Under the pieces are notes generated by a model. That model searched no databases and had not been told where the DNA came from. It saw only the letters and a program-made list of their open reading frames with translations. From the NCBI GenBank assembly GCA_019239895.1, contig JAFAZH010000036.1, positions 62,001-126,000 of the forward strand: a DNA stretch of 64,000 nucleotides. Reading direction: 5' to 3'. Positions within the stretch are counted from its first letter, which is position 1; each line of letters begins with the position of its first letter. The stretch is from Abditibacteriaceae bacterium (lineage in GTDB: Bacteria; Armatimonadota; Abditibacteriia; Abditibacteriales; Abditibacteriaceae). Shown here piece by piece: positions 51,450 through 60,074 of this stretch. A program made the position numbers and the translations under genes.

Positions 51450-52343
51450 ATGAGCAAAAACTATCAGAATGGTAACCACTCGCGCGGAGTTGAAACCACT
51501 TCAGCGGCTCTGCCAGACGCGGTGGCGGCATGGGTCAAGATGGCCCAGAAGACCCCGCTTCTGACGGCTGCCGAGGAAAAGGAATTAGGTCGCCGCATCG
51601 CACTGGGTGACGAAACAGCTTATAAGAAAATGGTCGAGGCGAACTTGCGTCTGGTGATCACGATGGCCTTGAAGCAACTGCACCAGGGCCACAATCACTC
51701 GCTGACCCTCGCCGACTTGATTCAGGAAGGTAATTTTGGCCTGATGCGGGCTGCGCGCAAGTTCGATCCGGCATTGGGCTATCGTTTCAGCACTTATGCC
51801 TCGTTCTGGATTCGCCAGGCCATGAGCCGCGCCATCGCAGATCAGGCCAAGATGGTGCGTGTCCCCGCGCATATTGCCGAACTGACGAAAACCGCTTATC
51901 GCACCATTGCCCTGCTGGTGCAGGCGTTAGGCCGCCAGCCAACCGTAGACGAACTGGCTGCCAAGTTGAATGTCACCAAGGATACCGCCGCTCTGGTTTT
52001 ATTGAACATGGCCGAGACCTTCTCGCTCGACGATGAAATCGGCGACTCCGGTGAAGGTGAAGACTTCGTGGATATGCTCAAAGACCAGGATGCGGTTGTG
52101 CCCGAAGAGGCTGCCGAAACCGCCATTCTACGCGAAGAAGTTCGTGACGCACTGAATGAGCTAACCGACCGCGAGCGTGAAGTCGTTGGCCTACGCTATG
52201 GTCTCAATGGTGGCAAGGCGCACACCCTGCAAGAGTTGGGCGCGCACTTCAAGGTCAGCCGCGAGCGCGTGCGTCAGATTGAAGGTCAGGCGCTCCGCAA
52301 GTTGCGCAAGGGCAGCCTGTCCGAAGTGACAACCAACAGCTAA
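51450..52343 (+). CDS. Sigma-70 factor, small RpoD-like (second)
   Basis: 297 residues without region 1.1. Regions: 1.2 (AVAAWVKMAQKTPLLTAAEEKELGRR), 2 (ANLRLVITMALKQL, DLIQEGNFGLMRAARKFD, STYASFWIRQAMSRAIADQ), 3 and 4 (LTDREREVVGLRYGL, VSRERVRQIEGQALRKLR). The recognition segments are near those of RpoD, so it may read similar promoters, as group 2 sigma factors do. RBS GAAGGGG precedes the ATG. A terminator follows. Confidence 0.92.
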   Translation: MSKNYQNGNHSRGVETTSAALPDAVAAWVKMAQKTPLLTAAEEKELGRRIALGDETAYKKMVEANLRLVITMALKQLHQGHNHSLTLADLIQEGNFGLMRAARKFDPALGYRFSTYASFWIRQAMSRAIADQAKMVRVPAHIAELTKTAYRTIALLVQALGRQPTVDELAAKLNVTKDTAALVLLNMAETFSLDDEIGDSGEGEDFVDMLKDQDAVVPEEAAETAILREEVRDALNELTDREREVVGLRYGLNGGKAHTLQELGAHFKVSRERVRQIEGQALRKLRKGSLSEVTTNS

Positions 52344-52387
52344 AGCCAAGCCGCACTGCACGCAACATCTAAACTGCTGTAACGTCT

Positions 52388-52425
52388 AACACCCCGCGAT
52401 AAGCTTATCGTGGGGTGTTGTGTTT
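52388..52425 (+). terminator. Terminator after the sigma factor gene
   Basis: A 16-bp stem AACACCCCGCGATAAG / CTTATCGTGGGGTGTT with one G-T pair, 45 bases after the stop, followed by a modest T-rich stretch. Confidence 0.8.
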
Positions 52426-52517
52426 GAGGCCCAGATACTCTATGGTAGAATTGTTGTAGTATTCTGAGCATATACCCCGACGAGTCAATCATTGGGGCAG
52501 ACCGTAGGAGGCTTAAC

Positions 52518-53807
52518 GTGACCAATTTTAAACCTCATATTATCCCGACAATAGCCGCTCTCGCTGCATCAGCAGCTCTTACGCCACACCAGGCCCAGGC
52601 TCAATCGGGTGGCACCCGGAGCTATCCTTCAACCCAGGCTCCGGCATCTACGGCTCCACTGCCAGCAGCCACAGGTGGACGGGCCAAATACGAGCCAGAG
52701 GGCAATGGGGTTTATCATGGAGCCAGCCTGCCAAATACCTGGGACGCCAGTGGCTTGCGCACTCAATTGCAACAATATCAGCAATATGCAGGCAAGCGGC
52801 TGTCGGTTGTGACATGGTTTGCCTCAACCTATACCAATGGGCGCATGACTTCCTGGCACAACGAATACCTGGGGCCATTAACACGGGTGCGCGATGCGGG
52901 GGCCCTCTCGCTCATTAAGTTTTCCGTTCAAGACAGCAACTTTGGGGCGACCAAGAAGATGGCTGGTCTCAAGGAGATTACCCTTGGGGTGTATGATGCC
53001 TATTTTCAGGAAGCCGCCGATGCGGTCAAGCAGTTTGGTGGCCCGGTTTTTATCTCCATCAACCACGAGATGAACGGCACCTGGGAACCGTTTAGTGAAG
53101 CTTACGATGGTAGCCAGGGGCCAGCTCCCAAAGTCACCGCCGCCGATTTTGTCTCAGCCTGGAAGCATATCGTGGACATCTTTCGGCAGCGCGGGGCCAA
53201 TAACGCCGCCTTTGTCTGGTCGCCTAATGTGCCGGATGTCGGCCCGGTGCCCTTCACCAAATACTATCCCGGCGATGACTATGTGGACTGGATTGGAGCG
53301 TCATTTTATTCGGGCAACCCGATTGAGAACTTAGACCTCATCTATCGCACCTATGCCGCCCGTAAACCAATTTTTATTACCGAATGGGCGACAGGGGAAG
53401 ATAAGAACAAGTATTATGTGGGCTTTCCAGGCGAGGCGAAGTGGGTGGATAGCTTCTTTAAAGCCCTCGATACCCGTTATCCTCGTGTCAAAGCTATTTC
53501 CTGGTTTCAGTGGGACAAGCGGCAATATGGTGAATCGAACTACCAATTGCAGCGCGACCCTGGACAGCAGCAGGTTTATTCTGCCGACATTAAAAATCCC
53601 CGCTATCTCGATTCTGCGGGCAACAATGGTGGCACTGCGTCCACAGGTATTGAGACGGCTCGGTTAGAAGTTGCCCCTCGTGAAGTGGTCTTAAACGAAG
53701 TCGCCCCGGTTGAACGCCCCAAAGCCGTACCACCACCGCAGGCTCCCCCCGTGGCGAGAATCAAACTCCAAATCGTGCCAAGGGAGCAGGTGCGGACGGA
53801 GCGGTAA
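52518..53807 (+). CDS. Exported glycoside hydrolase, GH26-like
   Basis: 429 residues. A signal peptide (AALAASAALTPHQAQAQ) is followed by a Ser/Pro/Ala linker and a TIM-barrel domain. The general acid is in ISINHEMNGTWEP (about 175-187) and the nucleophile in PIFITEWATGE (about 287-297), as in GH26 mannanases and related glucanases. FSWFQWDKR-like AISWFQWDKRQYGESNYQL closes the barrel. The last ~60 residues are a Pro-rich tail. The start is GTG with AGGAGG 6 bases in front. Substrate is not fixed (mannan or beta-glucan). Confidence 0.87.
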   Translation: MTNFKPHIIPTIAALAASAALTPHQAQAQSGGTRSYPSTQAPASTAPLPAATGGRAKYEPEGNGVYHGASLPNTWDASGLRTQLQQYQQYAGKRLSVVTWFASTYTNGRMTSWHNEYLGPLTRVRDAGALSLIKFSVQDSNFGATKKMAGLKEITLGVYDAYFQEAADAVKQFGGPVFISINHEMNGTWEPFSEAYDGSQGPAPKVTAADFVSAWKHIVDIFRQRGANNAAFVWSPNVPDVGPVPFTKYYPGDDYVDWIGASFYSGNPIENLDLIYRTYAARKPIFITEWATGEDKNKYYVGFPGEAKWVDSFFKALDTRYPRVKAISWFQWDKRQYGESNYQLQRDPGQQQVYSADIKNPRYLDSAGNNGGTASTGIETARLEVAPREVVLNEVAPVERPKAVPPPQAPPVARIKLQIVPREQVRTER

Positions 53808-53812
53808 GCTAT

Positions 53813-54048
53813 TCAGCACGCTCCAGCGTCCTCTTCGCCTGCACTGGTCTGGATCAAATACCCAATGCGCTGCTTGATGGCCTCTTTGCGCTCTTGCTCT
53901 GCTTGCAAACGCTGCCTCTCATTAATTTGTTGAATCGCTCTTCGACCGATAATTGGAGATTAGCGCGAATAGCCTCGCGGGCTACATTCTTCTTGTAGAA
54001 CTCAATGACTGGATCAGGTGTAAGTGGCAGTAAATCATCCATTGGCAT
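53813..54048 (-). pseudogene. Small gene after mazF, probably frameshifted
   Basis: The frame opening at 54048 (MPMDDLLPLTPDPVIEFYKK, then REAIRANLQLSVEER) resembles small helical proteins found beside nuclease or toxin genes. From about 53940 it turns into a basic, unstructured stretch and stops, whereas the neighbouring frame continues with a plausible coiled-coil (INERQRLQAEQERKEAIKQR) to a stop at 53813. This looks like a one-base frameshift or a sequencing error. Confidence 0.55.
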
Positions 54049-54060
54049 CTTCTGTTCCTA

Positions 54061-54396
54061 TTATAGTAGGGTATTGATCTTCTCTAACACAGCTTGGACA
54101 GTTGCATAGGGAACCTTACAAATGAATTCCACGTTTCTGGCTCGCCAATCCAGGTTTTTGATGTGGTCTGACAAGATAGTGCCAGTAACTGGCAGGTTAT
54201 CAGGAAGTAACACTTCAAACGGATAGCCTTTACTTTGATTTGTGATCGGGCAAAGTAGTGCCAACCCTAACCTGCGATTATAAGCCGTGGGAGAAAGCAC
54301 TAATGCAGGCCGACGCCCCGCTTGCTTATGCCCTGCTTGGGGATTGAAGTTGACCCAAACCGCATCGCCACGTTCAGGGATGTAAGCTTTAAGGAT
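54061..54396 (-). CDS. mazF: MazF-type endoribonuclease toxin, no standard start codon
   Basis: 111 residues, the exact length of E. coli MazF. Family blocks: YIPERGDAVWVNFNPQAGHK, QAGRRPALVLSP, PITNQSKGYPFEV and DHIKNLDWRARN. The codon matching the E. coli ATG is ATC (54394-54396), right after and in the same frame as the mazE TAA stop. The only in-frame ATG/GTG/TTG before the conserved core is missing; a GTG at 54300 would remove the first 32 residues, including catalytic parts. Thus initiation at ATC, read-through from mazE, or loss of function are all open. Confidence 0.8.
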   Translation of the reverse strand: MLKAYIPERGDAVWVNFNPQAGHKQAGRRPALVLSPTAYNRRLGLALLCPITNQSKGYPFEVLLPDNLPVTGTILSDHIKNLDWRARNVEFICKVPYATVQAVLEKINTLL

Positions 54397-54639
54397 TTAC
54401 CACACCTCCCGGCCTACGGTATCTCCTGTATCAATCGCTCCATGAATATTATCGTCCGTAACTCCGGCCAATAGTTCATCTAAAGTGAAAGATGGTGCTG
54501 GAATGGGAGTTATCACAATATTGTTGTCTTGCAAGGATATTTCAACCACTGCGTCTTGGCCTAACTGCACCTCTGCCGCAAAGGATTTTGGAATCCGCAC
54601 GGCCAAGCTATTACCCCACTTTTGAACTTTAGTCTGCAT
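54397..54639 (-). CDS. mazE: MazE-type AbrB-fold antitoxin
   Basis: 80 residues from the ATG at 54639 with AAAGG 7 bases before it. The AbrB/MazE fold is clear: VQKWGNSLAVRIPKSFAAEV (residues 5-24), then LGQDAVVEISLQDNNIVITP. The tail FTLDELLAGVTDDN is the toxin-neutralising type. The frame runs on upstream to 54753 but through a terminator, so the longer start is rejected. It directly precedes mazF. Confidence 0.88.
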   Translation of the reverse strand: MQTKVQKWGNSLAVRIPKSFAAEVQLGQDAVVEISLQDNNIVITPIPAPSFTLDELLAGVTDDNIHGAIDTGDTVGREVW

Positions 54640-54700
54640 AACATACCTTTTATGTGTAGATACAAAGAAGATACTAAAGAATGACTTGTACCGCAATGAA

Positions 54701-54735
54701 TACAGCCCTGGCCTTGTGATAAGGCCAGGGCTGTA
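54701..54735 (-). terminator. Terminator of the ARC-type ATPase gene
   Basis: A perfect 15-bp stem TACAGCCCTGGCCTT / AAGGCCAGGGCTGTA with a 5-base loop lies 19 bases after the ATPase stop and before mazE. Confidence 0.8.
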
Positions 54736-54753
54736 TATCCAAAGCAATGACAC

Positions 54754-56565
54754 TTAAATCACGCCACGACGGGCTTGATACTTCTCTTTGTTACCGGCGC
54801 GGATGGGTTTGATGGTGACGACGTTTTCCGGCTCGTAGTCGAGGAGTTTTAGCCAGTCTTCCAGAGTATCGGTCTTGGGGAAGATTTCGTTTTCCTTGAA
54901 TTCGGTAGCAATGGCGCGGCTCAAGTCGTCCTTGCTCAAGCCTTCATTGGAGGACTTAACATCAATGCTGCGCTTGATGGTGTAGTCTTTGGCACGCTCC
55001 ACGATGCTCATGATGATGGCACCCGAAAGCAGGTCTTTGTAATAGAGCGTCTCGACGCCGCCACTGCGGGTATAGACCTCAATGAACTCGGTATCCGGCG
55101 CTTTCTTGTACATCTGCGTCATGGCGGCATCAATCAAAGATTGACGTGCTTTTTCGGCATCGCCGCCGTTCTCCTTGAGCAAGTCGGGCGAGAGCGGCAA
55201 GTCCTTGTGCAAGTAGATATTCAAGATTTGACGGGCTGCCTGGCGGTCGGGGCGTTGAATCTTGACTTTGCGGTCAATGCGCTCCGGGCGCAGAATAGCC
55301 GGGTCAATGTAGTCGGGGCGGTTGCTGGTCAGCATCACCACCACGTTTTCCAGGGCCACTAAGCCGTCCATCTCTGCTGAGAACTGCGGCACGACCGTGT
55401 TCTGAATGAACGAGCTACGCCCGGCGCTGCGGGTGCGCAGTAGGGATTCGGCTTCGTCTATGAAGATGAAGACGAGGTGCCCTTCCTTAGCCTTCTCCCG
55501 CGCGGTCTGGAAGATCTCGCGGATTTGGCGCTCGGTCTCACCCAGCCACATATTCAGAATTTGCGGGCCGTTGATGAGCATAAAACACTCTTTTAACTGC
55601 TGCCCGGTGCGCTCGTTGTAGGCGCGAGTCAGGTTATAAGCCGTGGCCTTGCCAATCAGGGTTTTGCCGCAACCGGGCGGGCCATAGAGCAGGATGCCCT
55701 TGAGCGGCTTCTTGCCAAAACGCTCGAAGAGTTCAGGATAAAGGAGGGGCAACTCAATGGTGTCGCGGATGAGCTGAATGGCTTCTTCCTGACCGCCGAT
55801 TTTATCCCACGGGATTTCGGGCACTTCTTCCAGGAAGTAATCACGACTCTCATTACCCGCGAAGTGCTCAAGCGCGACTTTGAAGTTTGGCTCCATCCGC
55901 ACTTCGTCGCCCTGCTTCAAATCCGCAGCCTTTAACTTGTCGGAGCGATAAACCACCCGTGACTGCATTCCCTGGGCGTCCATTGCCACGCGCAGGCGGG
56001 CATCATCTAAGACTTCGTTGATCTTAACAATAGGGCCGTTAACGGCGGGGCCAAGGTCACCCACAATAGCGTAGGCTTCGTTCACCTTAACGCGAGTGCC
56101 GACCTCAAACTTTTTGTCCTTGAACTTGGGGTCGGCCATGACAATGAATTCCTGGTCGCCCACAGCGATCATTTCGGCGTCCTCGGAAGCGGTATCTGCG
56201 CTATCCTTCGACTTAGCCGGTTTCTCTTCATCCATTGCGGGGGCTTTGCCCAGATACACGCCGATGCGGTTGGCGGGTTGAGTGAGCTTGTTATAGACTT
56301 CCTCGAACTCAGCAAGGGCTTGCTGGGCTTCCTCGAATTGCTGCTCATCAACTTGCAGTTGATGGCGCAGCAGCATTAAATATTGACGGGCGCGTGGGTC
56401 GTTAGGCGGATAATTGAGCAACACCTCGTCCAGCAATGCGCTGGCTTTGAGGTGGGTTTCCGGCAGCGACCATTCCGACTCGCCAAAGCTGATGTTATCG
56501 CGCTCATCATCACGCCCATTGCCGTCATAGCGGTCTGAGCGGTTGCGGTCATTTTTCTTAGCCAT
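54754..56565 (-). CDS. ARC/Mpa-type AAA ATPase (proteasomal ATPase-like)
   Basis: 603 residues. Order: charged N-terminus, coiled-coil/TPR-like helices (about 35-100), OB-type beta domain (about 130-250: VGTRVKVNEAYAIVG, RVVYRSDKLKAADL), then one AAA module with GPPGCGKT (about 310), FIFIDEAESLL (Walker B, about 363) and TSNRPDYIDPAILRPERIDR. This is the architecture of ARC/Mpa, the ring ATPase of Pup-proteasome systems. The C-terminus is ARRGVI, without the Hb-Tyr-x motif that docks to the 20S core. No pup, prcA/B or dop/pafA gene is adjacent in this window. Confidence 0.9.
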   Translation of the reverse strand: MAKKNDRNRSDRYDGNGRDDERDNISFGESEWSLPETHLKASALLDEVLLNYPPNDPRARQYLMLLRHQLQVDEQQFEEAQQALAEFEEVYNKLTQPANRIGVYLGKAPAMDEEKPAKSKDSADTASEDAEMIAVGDQEFIVMADPKFKDKKFEVGTRVKVNEAYAIVGDLGPAVNGPIVKINEVLDDARLRVAMDAQGMQSRVVYRSDKLKAADLKQGDEVRMEPNFKVALEHFAGNESRDYFLEEVPEIPWDKIGGQEEAIQLIRDTIELPLLYPELFERFGKKPLKGILLYGPPGCGKTLIGKATAYNLTRAYNERTGQQLKECFMLINGPQILNMWLGETERQIREIFQTAREKAKEGHLVFIFIDEAESLLRTRSAGRSSFIQNTVVPQFSAEMDGLVALENVVVMLTSNRPDYIDPAILRPERIDRKVKIQRPDRQAARQILNIYLHKDLPLSPDLLKENGGDAEKARQSLIDAAMTQMYKKAPDTEFIEVYTRSGGVETLYYKDLLSGAIIMSIVERAKDYTIKRSIDVKSSNEGLSKDDLSRAIATEFKENEIFPKTDTLEDWLKLLDYEPENVVTIKPIRAGNKEKYQARRGVI

Positions 56566-56891
56566 AGGGTAGGGGCCTCTTTCTACTAAAACTGGGTATC
56601 ACTCAATACGACTTAACTGTAAAAATAAAGTGTCTCAGGTAAGGGCGTGGCAAGCGTTCAGGGCAGACAGGGTGACCTGGGAGCAGGAGAATAATAATTG
56701 TGGTTGTCGCCAGCGGATGCCGCGCAAGACTTCTTTCCAACATTGCAACAGCTTAAAGACAAATAACTGCTAGAACGGGTTCCGAACCGTGTTACAATGG
56801 AGTGGCGGACGGGATACGTCCCTCACTACGAAAGATACCTTTCTCTTACTCATAGTGCAAGAAGTTCACCAAGAAAGTTTGTGTGAGTTGT
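56566..56891. other. Gene-free spacer
   Basis: This 326-base stretch upstream of the divergent ATPase gene presumably contains its promoter. I cannot identify a coding frame here, in particular no Pup-like small gene ending in GGE/GGQ. Confidence 0.5.
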
Positions 56892-57054
56892 GCCGGGACT
56901 ATAAAAGACCCGGCAGGGAGGCTAAAGCCAACCGTCCTCTCGGACGGCACACAACAGGGGCACGATGAATCATGCCCCTACAGGCGTCTCACTGTGTGGC
57001 GTCCAACGGACGCTTGGCCAACGGCCTTCCTGCCGGGTCTTTTATAGTCCCGGC
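56892..57054. repeat. 163-bp element with perfect 26-bp terminal inverted repeats
   Basis: The arms GCCGGGACTATAAAAGACCC... (56892-56917) and the inverse (57029-57054) are identical. Inside are hairpins CCGTCCTCTCGGACGG and GGGGCACGATGAATCATGCCCC. It could be a miniature mobile element or a structured RNA. Single copy in the window. Confidence 0.85.
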
Positions 57055-57083
57055 TCCAAATAAAACTTAAATCAAAAATTAAG

Positions 57084-57683
57084 ATGAAGTTTAGTTCTCT
57101 GCTTATAACTCTTGGAATCTTTAGTGCCACAACTTCCGGCGCAAGGGCACAGCCGATGACGTTGAACGTTGATCTTGACCATGATGGCACGGTGGAGCAT
57201 ATTGTGGTGGATAAGAGCCAGTCTCGCGTGCTGTCGGTATGGCATGGCAGAACTCGCCTGTGGCAAGGGGTGCCGCAAAATCGTAATCCGTGGAAATTGA
57301 TGACGGCGGATGTTGATGGTGACGGTAAGCGTGAGATTATTTTAGGGGTTTATAAATCCACACGTTTTATTCCTCATCCGCACAACTGCTTGTTTGTCTA
57401 TGGCTGGGATGGCAAGCAGGTCTACCCCAAATGGTTGGGATCATCGCTTGGCAAATCCTTTGATGACTTCATGTTCGCTAATTTCAAGGGTAGTGGGATG
57501 GACAACCTGGTGGCCCTGGAAACGCGGAGTGACGGGTTGAAATGTGTGGTGGCTTATTCGTGGATCGGCTTTGGTTTTGGGGTGGACTGGGAACGTGGTG
57601 CCTGGCATCATGCGAAATTGTTAGCCGCTAAACCACATGCCATTGTTGTCGAGGCAGATGGTCAGCAGATTATATTGAAGTGA
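57084..57683 (+). CDS. Exported FG-GAP/VCBS-like repeat protein
   Basis: 199 residues. A signal peptide (LLITLGIFSATTSGARAQ) is followed by short repeats with DLDHDGTVEHIVVD (about 31-44) and ADVDGDGKREIILGVY (about 74-89), Ca-binding-like motifs of FG-GAP/VCBS propeller repeats. Only two such motifs are clear, so the propeller is small or incomplete. It precedes the DUF3160 gene on the same strand, and both are exported. Confidence 0.75.
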   Translation: MKFSSLLITLGIFSATTSGARAQPMTLNVDLDHDGTVEHIVVDKSQSRVLSVWHGRTRLWQGVPQNRNPWKLMTADVDGDGKREIILGVYKSTRFIPHPHNCLFVYGWDGKQVYPKWLGSSLGKSFDDFMFANFKGSGMDNLVALETRSDGLKCVVAYSWIGFGFGVDWERGAWHHAKLLAAKPHAIVVEADGQQIILK

Positions 57684-57830
57684 CCTAACCCCCGTCCCGG
57701 TTCGGGAAGGGGGTGTCTGAGGCATAGTGACGGGTTTAGGCTTAATGATATAAGCGATAGCATAAGCCTGTGTTCCCCTCGCCGCCTATTAACCTGGGAG
57801 CGAGAGGGCGGGGAGAGGTCAAATTTACAA
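57684..57830. repeat. C/G-rich intergenic repeat
   Basis: Spacer with CCCCCGTCCCGGTTCGGGAAGGGGG (hairpin-forming; stem CCCGTCCCG / CGGGAAGGGG-like) and CCCTCGCCGCC / GGCGGGGAGAGG. Related to 7380-7458 and 43827-43841. Confidence 0.6.
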
Positions 57831-57841
57831 GGGGAGTCCTT

Positions 57842-59998
57842 ATGGGAAGTCGAGTTGGGGCGTGGTTATACATTGGTTCATTAGGAGCGGGTTTATGGGG
57901 AGTGAATCAGGGGGCTGCTCACGCGCAGAGCACCGCGTCAGCGCCCGTGGTGGCACAGGTCAAGCCTTACAGCGTATCCCCATCGCTGCAACAGGTCAGT
58001 AATTTAAAAGCATTTACCAAGGCTTTTCCATTGAAGCCCGCGCAGCAGCAGATGCTGGCGAAGAATCTCTTTGTCTGTGCGCCTACCAATGCAGTGCAGC
58101 TTTTTCATCTTTACGAGGTTAACGATTACAAAAACGTGCCTTCGTTCATCACCACCGATGCTGTGCTGCAACTGTATCATATCTTTTTTGATTTCACGCT
58201 GCGCAAGGTGGAAACCGATTCTCTTACCCCAGTGCTCAAGCGGCTGACGCAGGGGATGCTCAAGCAATCTATTGCGACCTGGAATGAATCCACTGATCCG
58301 CAATTAAAGCAGGCGGCATTAAAGAACATCGCTTATTTTGGCGTGGCCGACCGTATCCTTGGACTCACTGATACGATTCCCTTTGAAGCCACGCAGTGGA
58401 TTGCCAAAGACCTGGCCTTGATGGGTAAACATGCAGGTTTTGACCAGGGGGCCATCTTTCCCTACAAGGTAGATTATTCGCAGTTTGTGCCACGCGGCCA
58501 CTACACCCGCACCGTCGTGTTGCAACGCTTTTTTAAGACCATGATGTGGTATGGACTGGCTCCATTCTCCCTGCATTATGCCGATGAAGGCGGAGAAAAG
58601 CGGGCTGACGAGCAGATTCGCCAGGGCTTGTTGTGGGTGCGCGACCTCAATCGGGCAAACCTGCTGGAAGATTGGAATACCATTTACGAGCCGACCAGTT
58701 TCTTCGTCGGCTTTTCGGATGACTTGACCCCTGCGGAATGGAAAAGTGCAATGGATGGCACTTTCGGTGCCAATGCCGACCCCACCGCTTTTGCTGATAG
58801 CAGCAAATTTGAGGCTTTTGTGGCAGCGGCGGATAAGCTGCGTCCTGCTGCGATTACCCCCAATTTCGGACGGTTGAATGGAGTGCCCAAAGGGACACCG
58901 CGCATGATTGAGCCGCCACTACCCAGTGGCAACCAGTTGCGCTTTATGGGGCAGCGGTATATTCCTGATAGTGAAGTGCTGCAACGCCTATCGGTGCCAG
59001 TGCAACGCGTTTTTCCTTCGGGGCTGGATGTGATGGCGGCGCTTGGCAGCACCAGGGCGCGGGCTAATCTCGATACCTACGCCAACATTTACAACGCAAG
59101 CCATTGGAGCGGCTATCAACCCGAACGCGAGAAACTGATTTCAGAGTTTCACGCCAGGCAACCCGCAACCTGGACTTCCAATCTCTATTGGAGTTGGCTG
59201 CATGTCTTACAGTCGCTGTTGCAACCCACACCCAGTGGCTATCCGTCCTTTATGCGCAACGCGGCCTGGCAGGATAAGTCGCTCCATACCGCGCTGGCTT
59301 CTTGGGCTGAACTGCGCCACGACACCATTCTTTATGGCAAACAAAGCGTCACGGAATGCGGTGATGGTGGCGAGGATAAACCATTTGTGAAGGGTTATGT
59401 CGAGCCGAATGTTGTGTTCTGGGATCGCCTGTTGCAACTCACCAAGCAGTCACGCGAGGGCTTAGTCAAGCGCAAATTATTGGGCGATGAACTCAAAGGC
59501 AAGTTTGAAGAGTTCGACGATATGCTGACAATGCTCCGGCGCATCTCGGTGAAAGAACTGCATAACCAAAAACTAACCCAGCAGGAATACGAAGAGATTC
59601 GCTACCTGGGCGGCAAGTTGGATTACTTGACGCTTTCAACCATAGATGGCCGCCCCTCCCGTTGGGAGTTAGTCAGCGATACCGATAAAAACATGGCGAC
59701 TGTCGCCGATGTGCATACGGGCGGCGACAAGGTGCTCGAAGAGGGCGTTGGCCATGCCTGTGAGATTCTGGCCATTGTGCCCATAGAAGGCAAGCTGTCT
59801 CTCACCCGTGGCGCGGCTTTGAGTTATTACGAATTCAAGCACCCCATCTCCGACCGTCTCACCGATGAAAGATGGCAAGCCATGCTCAAAGCGGGTAAAA
59901 CCCCTGCGTCCCCCGTGTGGACAAAATCCTTCCTGGTGCCCCTCAAGCCTGCTCCCATCACCGCCGCCGAAATGGAACAGTATGATAGCGGTTGTTAA
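57842..59998 (+). CDS. Exported DUF3160 family protein
   Basis: 718 residues from the ATG at 57842 (AAGGGGA 7 bases before). The signal peptide is about 29 residues (VGAWLYIGSLGAGLWG, AHAQ). The DUF3160 core shows VPSFITTDAVLQLYHIFFDFTLRKVE-like text (short FITTDAVLQLYHIFFD, near residue 95), GLLWVRDLNRANLLEDW, FMGQRYIPDSEV, RNAAWQDKSLHTALASWAELRHDTILYGKQS and VADVHTGGDKVLEEGVG. The function of the family is unknown; it is frequent in Chloroflexota and Armatimonadota. An earlier start (57770) would translate a repeat. Confidence 0.88.
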   Translation: MGSRVGAWLYIGSLGAGLWGVNQGAAHAQSTASAPVVAQVKPYSVSPSLQQVSNLKAFTKAFPLKPAQQQMLAKNLFVCAPTNAVQLFHLYEVNDYKNVPSFITTDAVLQLYHIFFDFTLRKVETDSLTPVLKRLTQGMLKQSIATWNESTDPQLKQAALKNIAYFGVADRILGLTDTIPFEATQWIAKDLALMGKHAGFDQGAIFPYKVDYSQFVPRGHYTRTVVLQRFFKTMMWYGLAPFSLHYADEGGEKRADEQIRQGLLWVRDLNRANLLEDWNTIYEPTSFFVGFSDDLTPAEWKSAMDGTFGANADPTAFADSSKFEAFVAAADKLRPAAITPNFGRLNGVPKGTPRMIEPPLPSGNQLRFMGQRYIPDSEVLQRLSVPVQRVFPSGLDVMAALGSTRARANLDTYANIYNASHWSGYQPEREKLISEFHARQPATWTSNLYWSWLHVLQSLLQPTPSGYPSFMRNAAWQDKSLHTALASWAELRHDTILYGKQSVTECGDGGEDKPFVKGYVEPNVVFWDRLLQLTKQSREGLVKRKLLGDELKGKFEEFDDMLTMLRRISVKELHNQKLTQQEYEEIRYLGGKLDYLTLSTIDGRPSRWELVSDTDKNMATVADVHTGGDKVLEEGVGHACEILAIVPIEGKLSLTRGAALSYYEFKHPISDRLTDERWQAMLKAGKTPASPVWTKSFLVPLKPAPITAAEMEQYDSGC

Positions 59999-60074
59999 TG
60001 AGAGCAAAGATATAAGTTAGGCTACTTATGTGCAATGTGATCGAAAGTAAAACTCTCATCTAGAAGAGGCCAAT

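Noticed and set aside
51272-51475. 67-codon frame in the sigma factor leader
   Set aside because: No ribosome site, no recognisable composition, and it overlaps the real sigma factor start in another frame.
54397-54753. Long start of MazE at 54753
   Set aside because: The extra codons run through the ATPase terminator hairpin; ATG at 54639 has a ribosome site and matches the family start.
56566-57083. Pup/UBact-like tag gene next to the ARC-type ATPase
   Set aside because: No small frame ending in GGE/GGQ or GQ with the expected composition can be found on either strand here.
57770-57841. Upstream start of the DUF3160 gene
   Set aside because: Those 24 codons are translated from a C/G-rich repeat; the ATG at 57842 has a good ribosome site and begins a normal signal peptide.
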